Of a stretch of DNA of 64,000 nt, positions 18,614 to 27,442 are shown piece by piece. Positions within the stretch are counted from its first letter, which is position 1. Each line of letters starts with the position of its first letter. The DNA is from Clostridium thermarum (GTDB lineage Bacteria; Bacillota; Clostridia; Clostridiales; Clostridiaceae). Below the pieces are notes generated by a model. It saw only the letters and a list, made by a program, of their open reading frames with translations, was not told the origin of the DNA and did no database searches. The translations under genes and the position numbers were made by a program. The stretch is taken from assembly GCF_006351925.1 (NCBI RefSeq), contig NZ_CP040924.1, positions 3,663,501 to 3,727,500 of the forward strand, given 5' to 3'.

Positions 18614-19050
18614 AAAAAAAGCCTCCGCTCCCTGTTAGGAGCGAAGACTTAATCCGCGGTACCATCCTAATTCATCCTTAATAATAGATAAAAGAGGGGC
18701 ATTTTTTATAAAATAAAAAACCCACTCCCGGTGTAGGAGTGAGTTTATGCTCACGGTGCCATCCTGCTTAATCTATATACTAAAGATTAACTCTATGCCC
18801 TTTAACGGTGGCTTCCGATTTATTCTACAGGAGGATGTGAAAACATAGCTATTCTTTTTTGCGGGCCGCTCGTGGGTTACCACGTGCGGTGTAGCAAAAT
18901 TTATAGAATAGCTTTTTTCACGGCCTCTTCGATTGCATCTCAGTTCAAATAAACATCTCCGGGATGTCCTTCATTAATAACTTTTCTGTGAAGCTCTCAC
19001 CATCCTTCACTCGCTTTGAGTACTCATATATTAACTACTCTTCCCATCAT
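18614..19050 (-). promoter_or_regulatory. T-box leader of aspS2, one specifier stem with two antiterminator/terminator modules
   Basis: A Stem I domain occupies about 18905-19050, with the AG-bulge/loop region GGATGGTGAGAGC and a specifier region TTTGAACTGAG; GAAC lies at 18946-18943. A middle stem of AGCTATTCT with AGAATAGCT follows. Then come two successive T-box sequences, each followed by a terminator: GGATGGCACC at 18749-18765 with a stem at 18721-18745, and GGATGGTACCGCGG at 18654-18668 with a stem at 18621-18648 and seven T residues. Uncharged tRNA pairs its anticodon with the specifier and its CCA end with TGGN to prevent termination. Only the first TGGC fully matches the G73 of tRNA-Asn; the second, TGGU, prefers A73 or uses a wobble. 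Confidence 0.9.
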
Positions 19051-19089
19051 GGATTTTTATAACTATTTAGAAAGATTCTACACCCTGTT

Positions 19090-19677
19090 TTATTTCGTGT
19101 CAATAGGAATACATTTATTTTCTTCCAATATTGCCTTTACATCAAATCTATTTAGTACTCCCGGATCTGCAAAGGAAATTACATGAATCCAAAACTTGCT
19201 GCCACCCTGTTGTATGTTAACAGTTACGTTCTCCGGAATCTGCCCAGGTAAAAATTTTATCTCTTTAATGGCGTTATCCCCACAGTAGGCATAGTGCCAT
19301 TCATTCTCAAACACTGAATCCTCAGTAGAGGAAAATCTTTTAGAGCCTCCTCCTTTTATCCACGCAATGCTGGTAAAATGGGGGTCTACTGTGTCGTCGC
19401 CTCTAAAACTAGATACCTTCCAGAAGCCAAGTCTGTTTTTAGTTACTATAGACAGGGTAATTTTACTGTCCTTTGAGCTGGTTTCTATAACCTTAAATTC
19501 TTCATCATTAGTACCAAAATCATGTTCAATAATTCTCACGTAATTAGAGTTTAAACCCGCCATGCGAAGAGCAATTGAAAAACTGTTCGCTCTTATGATA
19601 AGAGCTATTATTGCAATAAATAAAATCGCTGCAATAGCAAGTTCTCTCTTATTGATCTTTAATGCCAGCTGATCCAA
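19090..19677 (-). CDS. Hypothetical membrane-anchored protein
   Basis: I do not recognise this 195-residue protein. It has a short charged start, one transmembrane segment at about 12-32 (IAAILFIAIIALIIRA), then a soluble, probably extracellular domain rich in beta-type stretches and aromatic residues. The proposed start is TTG at 19677 with AGAGGTG upstream. It lies between the aspS2 leader and a run of broken genes and has no clear operon partner. Confidence 0.6.
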   Translation of the reverse strand: MDQLALKINKRELAIAAILFIAIIALIIRANSFSIALRMAGLNSNYVRIIEHDFGTNDEEFKVIETSSKDSKITLSIVTKNRLGFWKVSSFRGDDTVDPHFTSIAWIKGGGSKRFSSTEDSVFENEWHYAYCGDNAIKEIKFLPGQIPENVTVNIQQGGSKFWIHVISFADPGVLNRFDVKAILEENKCIPIDTK

Positions 19678-19770
19678 TTTTTTAACACCTCTTTTTAACT
19701 AATCATATACCTATAACTCTTAGTATCTCTGTACTATTTATCGATCAAGTATACTGCCTCTAAAGATAAT

Positions 19771-19985
19771 TTAAGCGTAATGATAGGAAGTTCCTTCATC
19801 TCTCAAGGCACTGGTAGGAATAATTACTTAGTTCTGGGCAAAATCCTTCAAGGCGCCACAACTGCCGCAGCCAATAATCTGCTTTAGTCCATAACCTATT
19901 AAGAAATCTAAAATTTGCGCCGCTGATGGTGTGCCTCAGGGGGCTTGGCAAAAACAAATTTCTTCTCCCTTATAGCTAGTTTTAT
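19771..19985 (-). pseudogene. Nucleoside phosphorylase remnant
   Basis: In one minus-strand frame, interrupted by stop codons, one can read GTPSAAQILDFLIGYGLKQI, then IGCGSCGALKDF and PTSALRDEGTSYHYA. These resemble the conserved middle of uridine/purine nucleoside phosphorylases (the IVPTSAVRDEGTSYHY region). At least two in-frame stops and loss of both ends mark it as dead. It fills most of the 304-base gap between 19677 and 19982. Confidence 0.75.
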
Positions 19986-20260
19986 AAATAGGGTATGTTT
20001 TTGTAACGGATTGAAATTCTCTCATTACCCATCTCTTCGATTGCTGTCCTAACACCATCAAAAAGAAGTGACTTCGTTGGTTCTTCTAATGCAATATGGT
20101 CTGAATAAGTGTTAAGCAATTCTACATATTCAGCACCGGTCATCTTTCTGGTATTATGGTATAACTTAAAATCAATGTTAGTAAAACCATTTTGTTCTAT
20201 CTTTTTTATTATGCTTGAATATATACTTTCTCTATAAGTATTTTTCATCCAAGTTACCAT
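19982..20260 (-). pseudogene. C-terminal fragment of a class I SAM-dependent methyltransferase
   Basis: The 92-residue frame contains YVELLNTYSDHIALEEPTK near 44-62, which resembles the carboxyl end of a class I SAM methyltransferase family. It has no SAM-binding motif. The N-terminal SAM-binding half of a similar enzyme lies 0.9 kb upstream at 21118-21429, with a deaminase and an Imm17-like gene between, so a rearrangement appears to have split one gene. It may still be translated but should be inactive. Confidence 0.6.
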
Positions 20261-20333
20261 CTCCCCTTACTATATATTCATTCAACTGTTTCGCCATATC
20301 TTAAGCTAGCCAACTTGAGATAAAGATAGTATT

Positions 20334-20975
20334 TCAGTCCCTATGCCCTATATATGATATAACTTCATCGTAAATTACTGAAATATTTTTTCCTTGAGCG
20401 GCAGCATTTTCGAAATACCCTTCCTCATTCAACTGCTTACCCAAATTCACACCAATATTACAATATTCCCTCCACTTATCTAGTACTACCTCTGATCCAC
20501 TATTATTTCTCTTGTACTCAAAGGCTGTCTGTAAGACAATTTGAAATGTTTCCATTTCATCATCAGCTTTAGTAATACTTATACCTTTATTTTTGATATA
20601 GCGAGATTTCTCATTAAGTTCTGTAGCTCCGGCGTAACCATCTCTGTCTGCAAACTTTATGTTTCTTATGCTATTCATTACCATAGTTCCAAAACACATA
20701 GGGCAAGGTTCCATAGTTGTATACATACAGTAGCTTCTTACCTCTGGATGCTCGTCCAACTTCAAATTTAACATGGCCGTCATCTCTGCATGTGCCATAT
20801 CTGTTCCTGCTAAAGGATTTTGACTTTCACCATCAAAGATTCTGTTTCTTCCTCTTGATACTATGTTTCCTTGAGAATCAACAATAACAGCGCCGATTGG
20901 AATTGAATTTCTCCTATATGATTCCCAAGCTAAACTAAAGGCCTCTTTCCATATTTCATTTAGATCATTCCACAT
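20334..20975 (-). CDS. Cytidine/deoxycytidylate deaminase-family nucleoside deaminase
   Basis: The 213-residue protein has the zinc deaminase motifs HAEMTAML near 61 (HAE, with the catalytic Glu) and PCPMCFGTMVMNSI near 91 (PCxxC), spaced as in guanine deaminase and tRNA adenosine deaminase relatives. A C-terminal extension of about 60 residues follows. It hydrolytically deaminates a nucleobase or nucleoside in the cytoplasm. AGGAGG precedes the ATG. It is one of the few intact genes in a region of broken ones. The exact base cannot be read. Confidence 0.88.
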   Translation of the reverse strand: MWNDLNEIWKEAFSLAWESYRRNSIPIGAVIVDSQGNIVSRGRNRIFDGESQNPLAGTDMAHAEMTAMLNLKLDEHPEVRSYCMYTTMEPCPMCFGTMVMNSIRNIKFADRDGYAGATELNEKSRYIKNKGISITKADDEMETFQIVLQTAFEYKRNNSGSEVVLDKWREYCNIGVNLGKQLNEEGYFENAAAQGKNISVIYDEVISYIGHRD

Positions 20976-20984
20976 AATTGCCTC

Positions 20985-21173
20985 CTATTGTAAGTTGGCC
21001 ATAAAGCCTGTATATATAAGAATAAAAACCAATATTACATAGAAAATTCTTGCACCGTTCCTTCCAAATATCTTGACAAAAAAGCAGGCTCGTCTATTAT
21101 TAAAAAACCAATCCCAGTTAAAAGCTGATGCCAACAAGCACAGAGCTGCTGCACCAAATATAAATATCTTCAC
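20985..21173 (-). CDS. Imm17-like small membrane protein
   Basis: The 62-residue protein has two hydrophobic helices around NWDWFFNNRRACFFVKIFGR, a pattern resembling the family called immunity protein 17. It is proposed to sit in the membrane. The start is a GTG at 21173 with no convincing ribosome binding site, and it overlaps the methyltransferase fragment in another frame, so the true start may have been lost in the rearrangement. No toxin gene is visible nearby, so an immunity role is only by family name. Confidence 0.6.
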   Translation of the reverse strand: MKIFIFGAAALCLLASAFNWDWFFNNRRACFFVKIFGRNGARIFYVILVFILIYTGFMANLQ

Positions 21174-21429
21174 TAATGAATAAAATTAGAAATCTGCCAT
21201 TGTGTTTTAACATTCCAGAAATTTCCGGTAATACTTTGCTTTTGTCAAAATACACAAAGCATTGACACGCTGTAATAACATCAAAATAATTACTGTCTAA
21301 GTTTGTACTCTCTGCAGCGGCAGTAAAGAAATTAATATTCATATTGTTCTCTTTGGCAAGTCTTTTAGCCTCATCAATTTCATTTTCAGAAATATCTGTA
21401 CCGGTCCACTCTGCCCCATACCTATACAT
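21118..21429 (-). pseudogene. N-terminal fragment of a class I SAM-dependent methyltransferase
   Basis: The frame reads EWTGTDISENEIDEAKRLA near 7-25 (SAM-binding acidic loop, motif I to II), then FFTAAAESTNLDSNYFDVI and ITACQCFVYFD. It then runs out of family resemblance at ILFISEDIYIWC, where it overlaps the Imm17-like frame. The extreme N-terminus is also missing: a run of seven G residues on the minus strand lies just upstream. With the piece at 19982-20260 it appears to be the other half of a split gene. Confidence 0.65.
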
Positions 21430-21498
21430 ATCAATAGTATCGCCCCCCCATATATAAAAAGCTATAAAAAGAATACTAAAGGCTGTGTCAACATCTAG

Positions 21499-22038
21499 TT
21501 ATTTTACTTTTTCTAATGCACAAGATACGTTTTTATATCTGTTGCAATCACATTCAACATTTTCATATAAGTTGTCCCATAACGAGAAATTCGTCATAAC
21601 AAAATATGGTGAGGATTTTGTTGGATTGCTTATATTGCCACGCCCAAGTTCAACTCCCCAAACATTTGCATTGGAATCACAAATCATGTTGTGACTGCTC
21701 CATTGTGGCATATTAACAACTTCAATGTTTTCTAGGTACTCCCCTGAATTTTCAGTACAAATACCACCATTGAGAATGTCTGTAATAAGTTTGGATGTAT
21801 GAGTAACCTTTTTGCTTGCCCTTTTGTATAAACCTTTTCTATTTAAATTGACTACTAGATTATTGAAAAACCTCCCATATCTATCTACTCCAAATGATGG
21901 ATGCCTTCCGCGCTCACCATCAACAAGTATAGTAAACCAATTGGTTTTTTTCGTATCAATAGTATATTCCATACCATTGTTATCAAAATTCATACCAATA
22001 ATTATATCTTGGCCTCTATGAATGAAACTCGTACACAT
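21499..22038 (-). CDS. Linear amide C-N hydrolase (Ntn type), probably truncated
   Basis: The 179-residue protein starts with MCTSF, whose Cys2 would be the autocatalytically exposed nucleophile of the choloylglycine/penicillin V acylase-type Ntn hydrolases. GMNFDNNG near 15 and HNMICDSNANVWGVELGRG near 115-133 fit the fold. Family members are usually well over 200 residues, so the carboxyl end seems lost at YKNVSCALEKVK, close to the other broken genes here. It would hydrolyse linear amides such as acylated amino acids or bile salts, if active. Activity is doubtful. Confidence 0.7.
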   Translation of the reverse strand: MCTSFIHRGQDIIIGMNFDNNGMEYTIDTKKTNWFTILVDGERGRHPSFGVDRYGRFFNNLVVNLNRKGLYKRASKKVTHTSKLITDILNGGICTENSGEYLENIEVVNMPQWSSHNMICDSNANVWGVELGRGNISNPTKSSPYFVMTNFSLWDNLYENVECDCNRYKNVSCALEKVK

Positions 22039-22233
22039 AGTTAACCTAACCTCATAACCCTTTTATTTTATTATAAGTTATATTATGTCATATTAATATA
22101 AAAAAATAGATTCTTTTGTCATTTTCATTAACAATAGAATCTATACTTAAATACACAGCTTTTAGCTAATCTGTCATAGAAAGTTAAACTATAACTCTAC
22201 ATGACTTGCCGGATAAGCCATTTGAAATTAGTC

Positions 22234-22461
22234 TCAGGAATTATACTTTAACGTAAATTCATAAGTCTCTGCAGGCTTTAATACATATGATTCCATCGTA
22301 AAAGCTACATCTTTTATAAATGGTACAACGTACCAACTATCATCTTGAAACTTTTCGATTCTATAGTAACCACTGAATGAAATATTAGAAGAATCTTGAT
22401 TTCTAATGGTTACTTTTATCTCATTAACTGATGTACTGTATTCTTCATTTTCAGTGCTCAT
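22234..22461 (-). pseudogene. Fragment of an immunoglobulin-like domain protein
   Basis: The 75-codon frame contains EIKVTIRNQDSSNISFSG, then YRIEKFQDDSWYVVPF and LKPAETYEFTL, resembling the final Ig-like domain of secreted clostridial proteins. There is no signal peptide, and it abuts the MerR fragment with a 4-base overlap, so it seems to be a carboxyl-terminal remnant joined by deletion. Confidence 0.55.
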
Positions 22462-22655
22462 CTTAACTTTAATTTCTTGATCACTAATTGAATATAGTGA
22501 AGCTTAACTAGCTGGTCGGTTGTATAAAATCTGTACCCTGTAAAGTCGTCTACAACTTCTGGTTTAAGCAGCCCTACCTCATCATAATATCGAAGAGTTT
22601 TTATTGTTGTCTTGCTCAGCTTTGAAAATTGGCCAATGCGATACGTTAGACTCAC
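22458..22655 (-). pseudogene. Truncated MerR-family regulator
   Basis: The frame from a GTG at 22655 reads YRIGQFSKLSKTTIKTLRYY, then DEVGLLKPEVVDDFTGYRFY, which is the winged-helix DNA-binding half of a MerR regulator. It ends after about 65 codons (QLVIKKLKLR), before the coiled coil and effector domain. An open extension upstream to 22745 does not resemble the family. It is probably a deletion remnant. Confidence 0.75.
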
Positions 22656-22747
22656 TTCCTTGTGTCTTATTCTATATCCTCCAGTAACGGGAGAGTAAAG
22701 AGGTAATCTAAAGTTTAGTACCACTTTATGATAAGACTTGTCCATTT

Positions 22748-23594
22748 TTAGATTTGATTAACCACATCTTCTAACTTTGTATTTTCATTCAAATATGGAT
22801 TGTATAACATATATGCATGGTTCTCTGTAACATATTCATCTTTAATCAAACCAATATTATCATATATCTTCCTATATATAACATTGTTTCTTATATAGCC
22901 CCCAAAGAGTCCCGGAGTTATTGAGTGTTCCTTTTCATATACTTCATATCTATAAACAGAAGGTTCTGAGCACCTCCACTCTCCAGCAAGTTCTTTATCT
23001 GTCAGATAAACTATGAGCTGAAATTCTTTCTCTGTGTTATTTTTTATTTGTAAGTCTAAGGAATTGTAAGAGCAAGTGGCTCCGGTGCCAAAGGGCTGTT
23101 TTCTGTTTACATCAGGAAATACATCATGACTGTGCCTATGTCTTTCTATTACTGTCAGTTCTGTGTGCAAAGTCATCCAGTATATCAGGTTTGAAAGTTG
23201 GCAGAGACCACCTCCCACTCCGGCCTTCAAAGTTCCGTCTGCACACAAAACCAAAGCCGTCTAAATAGCCCTTTTTGTAGGAGGTCTTGCCAATGAGCTT
23301 CCAATAGGAAAATGTCTCCCCGGGTTTTATTACTATGTGATTGAGGTTTTTAACAGCAAGCCTGAGGTTTGTGACTTTATTGTACTGGAGCCGCATGTCC
23401 ACGTCTTTAAGCTTTCTTATCAATGGTGTACTGTGTGTAAAGATAACATATGGATATTTTTCTTCAACTAGGTTCTTTGAATATTTAATCCCACTGAAGT
23501 ACCACTGTCTGTACCTTTTACCTGAATAATACATTTTCCCCAAAAACAATCTGATTTTTGACCTCTTTATTGGCTTTTTGTCAATATAACCCAT
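22748..23594 (-). pseudogene. VanW-family protein with a frameshift
   Basis: Two overlapping frames make up one VanW protein of about 280 residues. The first (from ATG 23594, with GGGAGAT upstream) gives FSYWKLIGKTSYKKGYLDG. The second resumes as VLCADGTLKAGVGGGLCQLS, then NLIYWMTLHTELTVIERHRH, down to 22748. The switch falls near 23260, where GGCTTTGGTTTTG carries one T more than the expected GGCTTGGTTTTG. VanW proteins are of unclear function and occur in glycopeptide resistance clusters and in many Firmicutes. A single-base error or a recent mutation would explain the break. Confidence 0.8.
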
Positions 23595-24072
23595 GTTTAC
23601 CATCTCCCTTATTAATTAGCATGGTTTTACCGGTTCATACCTTAATGATACTAACTATTTTTATATTTAGCTTACCGATTAGGTCCTTTCCAGGAGAGTA
23701 ATTTTACTGCCATAATAATCCTATAAATCTATTATAAGGTTATTCTTCATCGTATTCAAAAAGTATTGGAAACTTTCTGTCTGTAATCCCGTCTCCTTAT
23801 AGTCTATACCTTGAATATAATAGCCGTTCCATGTTACAATAAATGTAAATTAACTATAAAGGAGGATGTCCATAAATACCCTGAATAAATCCTCCTGTTT
23901 CCGTGATATAGAAGAAGTGTTGATAGGTGATGGGCAGACAAGCTATGACAGCAGCAATCTGAAGGTTTTATATGAAAGAGATCTGACCTACAGCTGGTCC
24001 AGCGTACCCTTGAGGGTGGGAAATAGACCGGAGAAAGGTGAAGATAATTATGCCCCCAAGGAGGGAAGTAAA

Positions 24073-25296
24073 ATGATTGAGATAAAAGGTAAATATAATA
24101 CCGCAAAGGTTTATACTGATAATTTGGAACCTGAAGTTATTTCTCAGGTGATTGAGTTGTGTAATCAGGAGTTTTGCAAGGGCAGCAAGATAGCCATTAT
24201 GCCGGACACCCATGCCGGTAAGGGCTGTGTTATAGGTTTTACCGCAGATTTAGGAGATATGGTTATACCCAACATTGTTGGTGTGGACATCGGCTGTGGA
24301 ATGCTCACGGTGGAATTGGGTAAGCTGGAGTTAGATTTAGAGGAACTGGACAATGTTATCCGCAAGTGGGTTCCTTCCGGTATGGAGGTTCATCCGGGTA
24401 GGATAATTAGATTTCCAAAGCTGCAGGACCTTCACTGCTATAGGGACTTAAAGGAAACCAAAAGAATTGAGAGGAGCATAGGAACCTTAGGCGGGGGCAA
24501 TCACTTTATAGAAACAGATAAGGATGATGAAGGAAATATCTATCTGGTTATCCATTCCGGCAGCAGAAACTTGGGAAAACAGGTTGCTGAAATCTACCAA
24601 AACCTGGCCATAGATCTCTGCTCCGGAAAGGAAGATTACTATATTCAGAGAGAAAATATAATTTCTGAATACAAAAAAGAAGGAAAACGCAATCTTATAG
24701 AGAAAGCTTTAAAGGAACTAAAACAAAAATATGATAACCTATTGCCAAGCTATCCAAAGGACTTATGCTTTTTAACTGGAGTTTATAGAGAACGCTATCT
24801 TCATGACATGAATATCTGTCAAGAGTATGCAGTATTAAATAGAGAGACCATGGCCGGCATTATTTTGTCAAAGTTGTTGGGTAAAGAATTGTCAGACTTC
24901 AAATACTTTCATACAATTCACAACTATATAAACTTCAAAGATAACATAATCAGAAAGGGAAGTATTTCAGCCTATGAAGGAGAAATGGTCCTAATTCCTA
25001 TCAACATGAGAGACGGAAGCATTCTTGCAGTAGGAAAGGGTAATGCTGATTGGAATTACTCCGCACCCCACGGTGCAGGAAGACTTATGAGCAGAAGCAA
25101 GGCCAAGGAAAGCTTAACCCTGGAAGAATACCAAAAGTCTATGGAGGGTATCTTTACAACCTCTGTCAACTACTCAACCCTTGATGAGGCCCCAATGGCC
25201 TATAAGCCTATGGAGGAAATTATCAATAATATTGGAGATACCGTTGAAATTCTTAAGATTATAAAGCCTATATACAATTTTAAGGCTGGTGTATGA
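24073..25296 (+). CDS. rtcB: RtcB-family RNA ligase
   Basis: The 407-residue protein has the RtcB signatures GVDIGCGM near 68, IGTLGGGNHFIE near 135, HSGSRNLGK near 160 and the active-site His in APHGAGRLMSRSKAK near 330. RtcB joins 2',3'-cyclic phosphate or 3'-phosphate RNA ends to 5'-OH ends using GTP and manganese, in RNA repair. The ATG at 24073 has AAGGAGGGAAGTAAA before it and matches the family start. An in-frame ATG at 23866 would add 69 residues without family resemblance. The gene is alone; the T-box and valS remnant follow. Confidence 0.9.
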   Translation: MIEIKGKYNTAKVYTDNLEPEVISQVIELCNQEFCKGSKIAIMPDTHAGKGCVIGFTADLGDMVIPNIVGVDIGCGMLTVELGKLELDLEELDNVIRKWVPSGMEVHPGRIIRFPKLQDLHCYRDLKETKRIERSIGTLGGGNHFIETDKDDEGNIYLVIHSGSRNLGKQVAEIYQNLAIDLCSGKEDYYIQRENIISEYKKEGKRNLIEKALKELKQKYDNLLPSYPKDLCFLTGVYRERYLHDMNICQEYAVLNRETMAGIILSKLLGKELSDFKYFHTIHNYINFKDNIIRKGSISAYEGEMVLIPINMRDGSILAVGKGNADWNYSAPHGAGRLMSRSKAKESLTLEEYQKSMEGIFTTSVNYSTLDEAPMAYKPMEEIINNIGDTVEILKIIKPIYNFKAGV

Positions 25297-25366
25297 GATG
25301 TTCAGGTCAGTTTGAATATTGAATCGGTATGTTCTTTCCATTGACAGCATAAAGAAAAATTTATTA

Positions 25367-25395
25367 TTGACAGCATATAATAATATTGATATCAT
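25367..25395 (+). promoter_or_regulatory. Promoter of the valine T-box leader
   Basis: TTGACA at 25367-25372 and TATCAT at 25390-25395 are 17 bases apart, just before the T-box. A second TTGACAGCATA copy lies 26 bases upstream. Confidence 0.65.
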
Positions 25396-25399
25396 ATAG

Positions 25400-25690
25400 C
25401 AAATGGAATATTCTTCATAAAAGCTTTGAAGAGGAAGAGCAGTTACAGACCTGAAGTAAAGAGAGGGAATGGCGGTGGAAATTTCCCATGACGGATGTAA
25501 TGAAGGTAGCCTCGGAGCAGTAAACCGAAACCTAAAAGGAAGTAGGCTTTAACGGAATTCCTACCGTTAAAAAGGAACTAGTATCGGCGACAATTGCCCG
25601 TACTATATTGAGAGTGTACAGTTGTACAAAATTAGGTGGTACCGCGGAGTTCATCCTTCGTCCTTTTTATTAGGACGAAGGATTTTTTAT
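25400..25690 (+). promoter_or_regulatory. Complete T-box leader, probably valine-specific
   Basis: Stem I features are present, including GAAGAGGAAGAGC, GAGAGGGAATGGCGGTGG and a candidate specifier GTA at 25497-25499 in GACGGATGTAATGAAGG. The T-box sequence AGGTGGTACCGCGG is at 25634-25647; TGGT pairs with an ACCA end, as in tRNA-Val. A perfect 12-pair terminator (ATCCTTCGTCCT with AGGACGAAGGAT) and six T residues end at 25690. It looks intact. The gene it should control is the wrecked valS that follows. Confidence 0.92.
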
Positions 25691-25692
25691 TT

Positions 25693-26839
25693 TCCCAAAG
25701 GCGCGCTGGAGCAAATAAATTGGTATCCTGCCAGCATGAAAACCCGCTATATAACCTGGGTTGAAAACTTAAAATGGGATTGGTGCATATCAAGGCAGAG
25801 ATATTTCGGAAACCGCTGTATTTGATACCTGGGCTGCCTCGTCCTTGACTCCCTTGATAAATTCCGGTTGGGGATCTGAAGCTGATAAGACCAATGAACT
25901 TCTTCCTATGGGCATGAGAACACAAGCCCATGAGATAATAAGAACTTGGGCCTTCTATACAATAGTTAGAAGCCTATTCCATACCGGGAAGCTTCCTTGG
26001 AAGGATATAATGATCTGCGGCTTCGTATTAGCTAAAAAAGGTGAGAAAATCAGTAAATCCAAAAACAATTCTGTATCCTCCCCAAAGGAATTAATTGAAA
26101 AATACTCCGCAGATGCTCTGCGATATTGGTCCGCCGGAGCAAGGCTAGGCACAGACACCATGTTCTCTGAAGATGAACTGAAAGCTTCTAACAGATTTTT
26201 AACTAAACTGTGGAACGCGGCAAAATTTTGTATTATACAGCCGGAAGACTATAAGGATAATAAGCCTGAGGAGTTACTACCCATAGACCAATGGATATTA
26301 GAAAAGCTTAACAAGGTAGAAAAGCTGGCCATTAAGAGTTTAAATCAATATGAGATAGGCTTGGCTAAACATGATATAGACGAATTTTTCTGGAGTGACT
26401 TCTGTGATAATTATCTTGAAATAGTAAAGGACAGACTATACAAGCCGGAAGTTCATGGAGAAGGGGAAAGATTGTCCGGACAATATACTTTATATACCGT
26501 ACTCTTAGAACTTCTGAAGCTTTATGCAATATATGTACCTCATATAACCGAGGAAATCTATCAGTCATTTTTTAAGGACTTTGAAAAAACCACTTCAGTT
26601 CATATGATGCAGTGGAACATGCACCACGAGACTCAGATGATAATATATTATCCTTTGGAGAAAACATCAAAGCTCTGATTGCTGAAGTAAGAAAGTATAA
26701 ATCGGAAAGAAACCTTTCCCTAAAGGATCCTATGGCCAGTATAGAAATTAATATTCCTAAAGAACAACATCACTATCTGCAAAAGACCCTTAAGGATATA
26801 AAAGCCTGCACCTGGGCAGAAGAAATCATAATCAAGTAA
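25693..26839 (+). pseudogene. valS: Valyl-tRNA synthetase remnant
   Basis: At least three pieces of a class I ValRS are present. The first, at 25693-25815, carries INWYPASMKTRYITWVENLK and WDWCISRQRYFG. The second, from about 25818 in another frame, starts FDTWAASSLTPLI and includes the KMSKS loop KISKSKNN and the anticodon-binding domain. The third, from about 26618, is the C-terminal part ENIKALIAEVRKYKSERNLS. The first 350 or so residues with the HIGH motif and most of the editing domain are missing, an internal deletion follows RYFG, and there are two frame changes. It cannot encode a working enzyme, so an active valS must be elsewhere. Confidence 0.93.
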
Positions 26840-26900
26840 TGGCAAGGGGACGTTATGTTTGCACCAAAAGGTGGCAAACAAAACGTCCCGCTGCCATTAT
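26838..26900. terminator. Long hairpin terminator between valS remnant and glutathione peroxidase
   Basis: AATGGCAAGGGACGTT and GTTTGC at the left pair with GCAAAC and AACGTCCCGCTGCCATT at the right over a tight loop. The stem of more than 20 pairs lies between two converging transcription units and probably stops both. Confidence 0.8.
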
Positions 26901-27442
26901 AATAATTTCTTTATGTCCTCTTCCATATCAAAAGGTTCAGAAGTAGGTTCAAATCTCTTTACAACTTTACCCTCTCTATCAATCAGGAACTTAGTAAAAT
27001 TCCACTTTATTGAGTCTCCCACTAAATTTTCAGGATATTTTTCGCTAAGTACATTATAAAGTATCTTACCCATTGGAGTACTCTTATCGAAACCTTTAAA
27101 GGGGGCTTCTACAGTAAGATACTTAAATAAGGGATGAGCCTCTGCTCCTTTTACATCAACTTTCTCAAAAACCTGGAAGTCTACGCCGTAGTTTATTTGG
27201 CAGAAGGTCTTTACTTCACTGTTGCTGCCCGGTTCCTGCTCACCAAATTGATTACAAGGAAAAGCTAATATCTCTAACCCCTGATCCTTGTACTTTTCGT
27301 AAAGCTTCTGAAGATCTGCATACTGTGGTGTAAACCCACATTTACTAGCAGTATTAGCAATTATTAAAACCTTTCCTTTGAAGTTCTCTAAAGAAACCTC
27401 CTGTCCCTCAATTGTCTTTGCTGAAAAATCATATATACTCAT
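26897..27442 (-). CDS. Glutathione peroxidase-family thiol peroxidase
   Basis: The 181-residue protein has [12 protein letters not shown] near 34, with the peroxidatic Cys in the place of selenocysteine, FPCNQFG near 66 and [10 protein letters not shown] near 150, giving the Cys-Gln-Trp-Asn centre. Bacterial members of this form usually draw electrons from thioredoxin and reduce peroxides in the cytoplasm. The ATG at 27442 with GGAAGGGG upstream is preferred over an in-frame ATG nine codons earlier. Together with the exported superoxide dismutase at 50267 it points to oxygen defence in an anaerobe. Confidence 0.93.
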   Translation of the reverse strand: MSIYDFSAKTIEGQEVSLENFKGKVLIIANTASKCGFTPQYADLQKLYEKYKDQGLEILAFPCNQFGEQEPGSNSEVKTFCQINYGVDFQVFEKVDVKGAEAHPLFKYLTVEAPFKGFDKSTPMGKILYNVLSEKYPENLVGDSIKWNFTKFLIDREGKVVKRFEPTSEPFDMEEDIKKLL

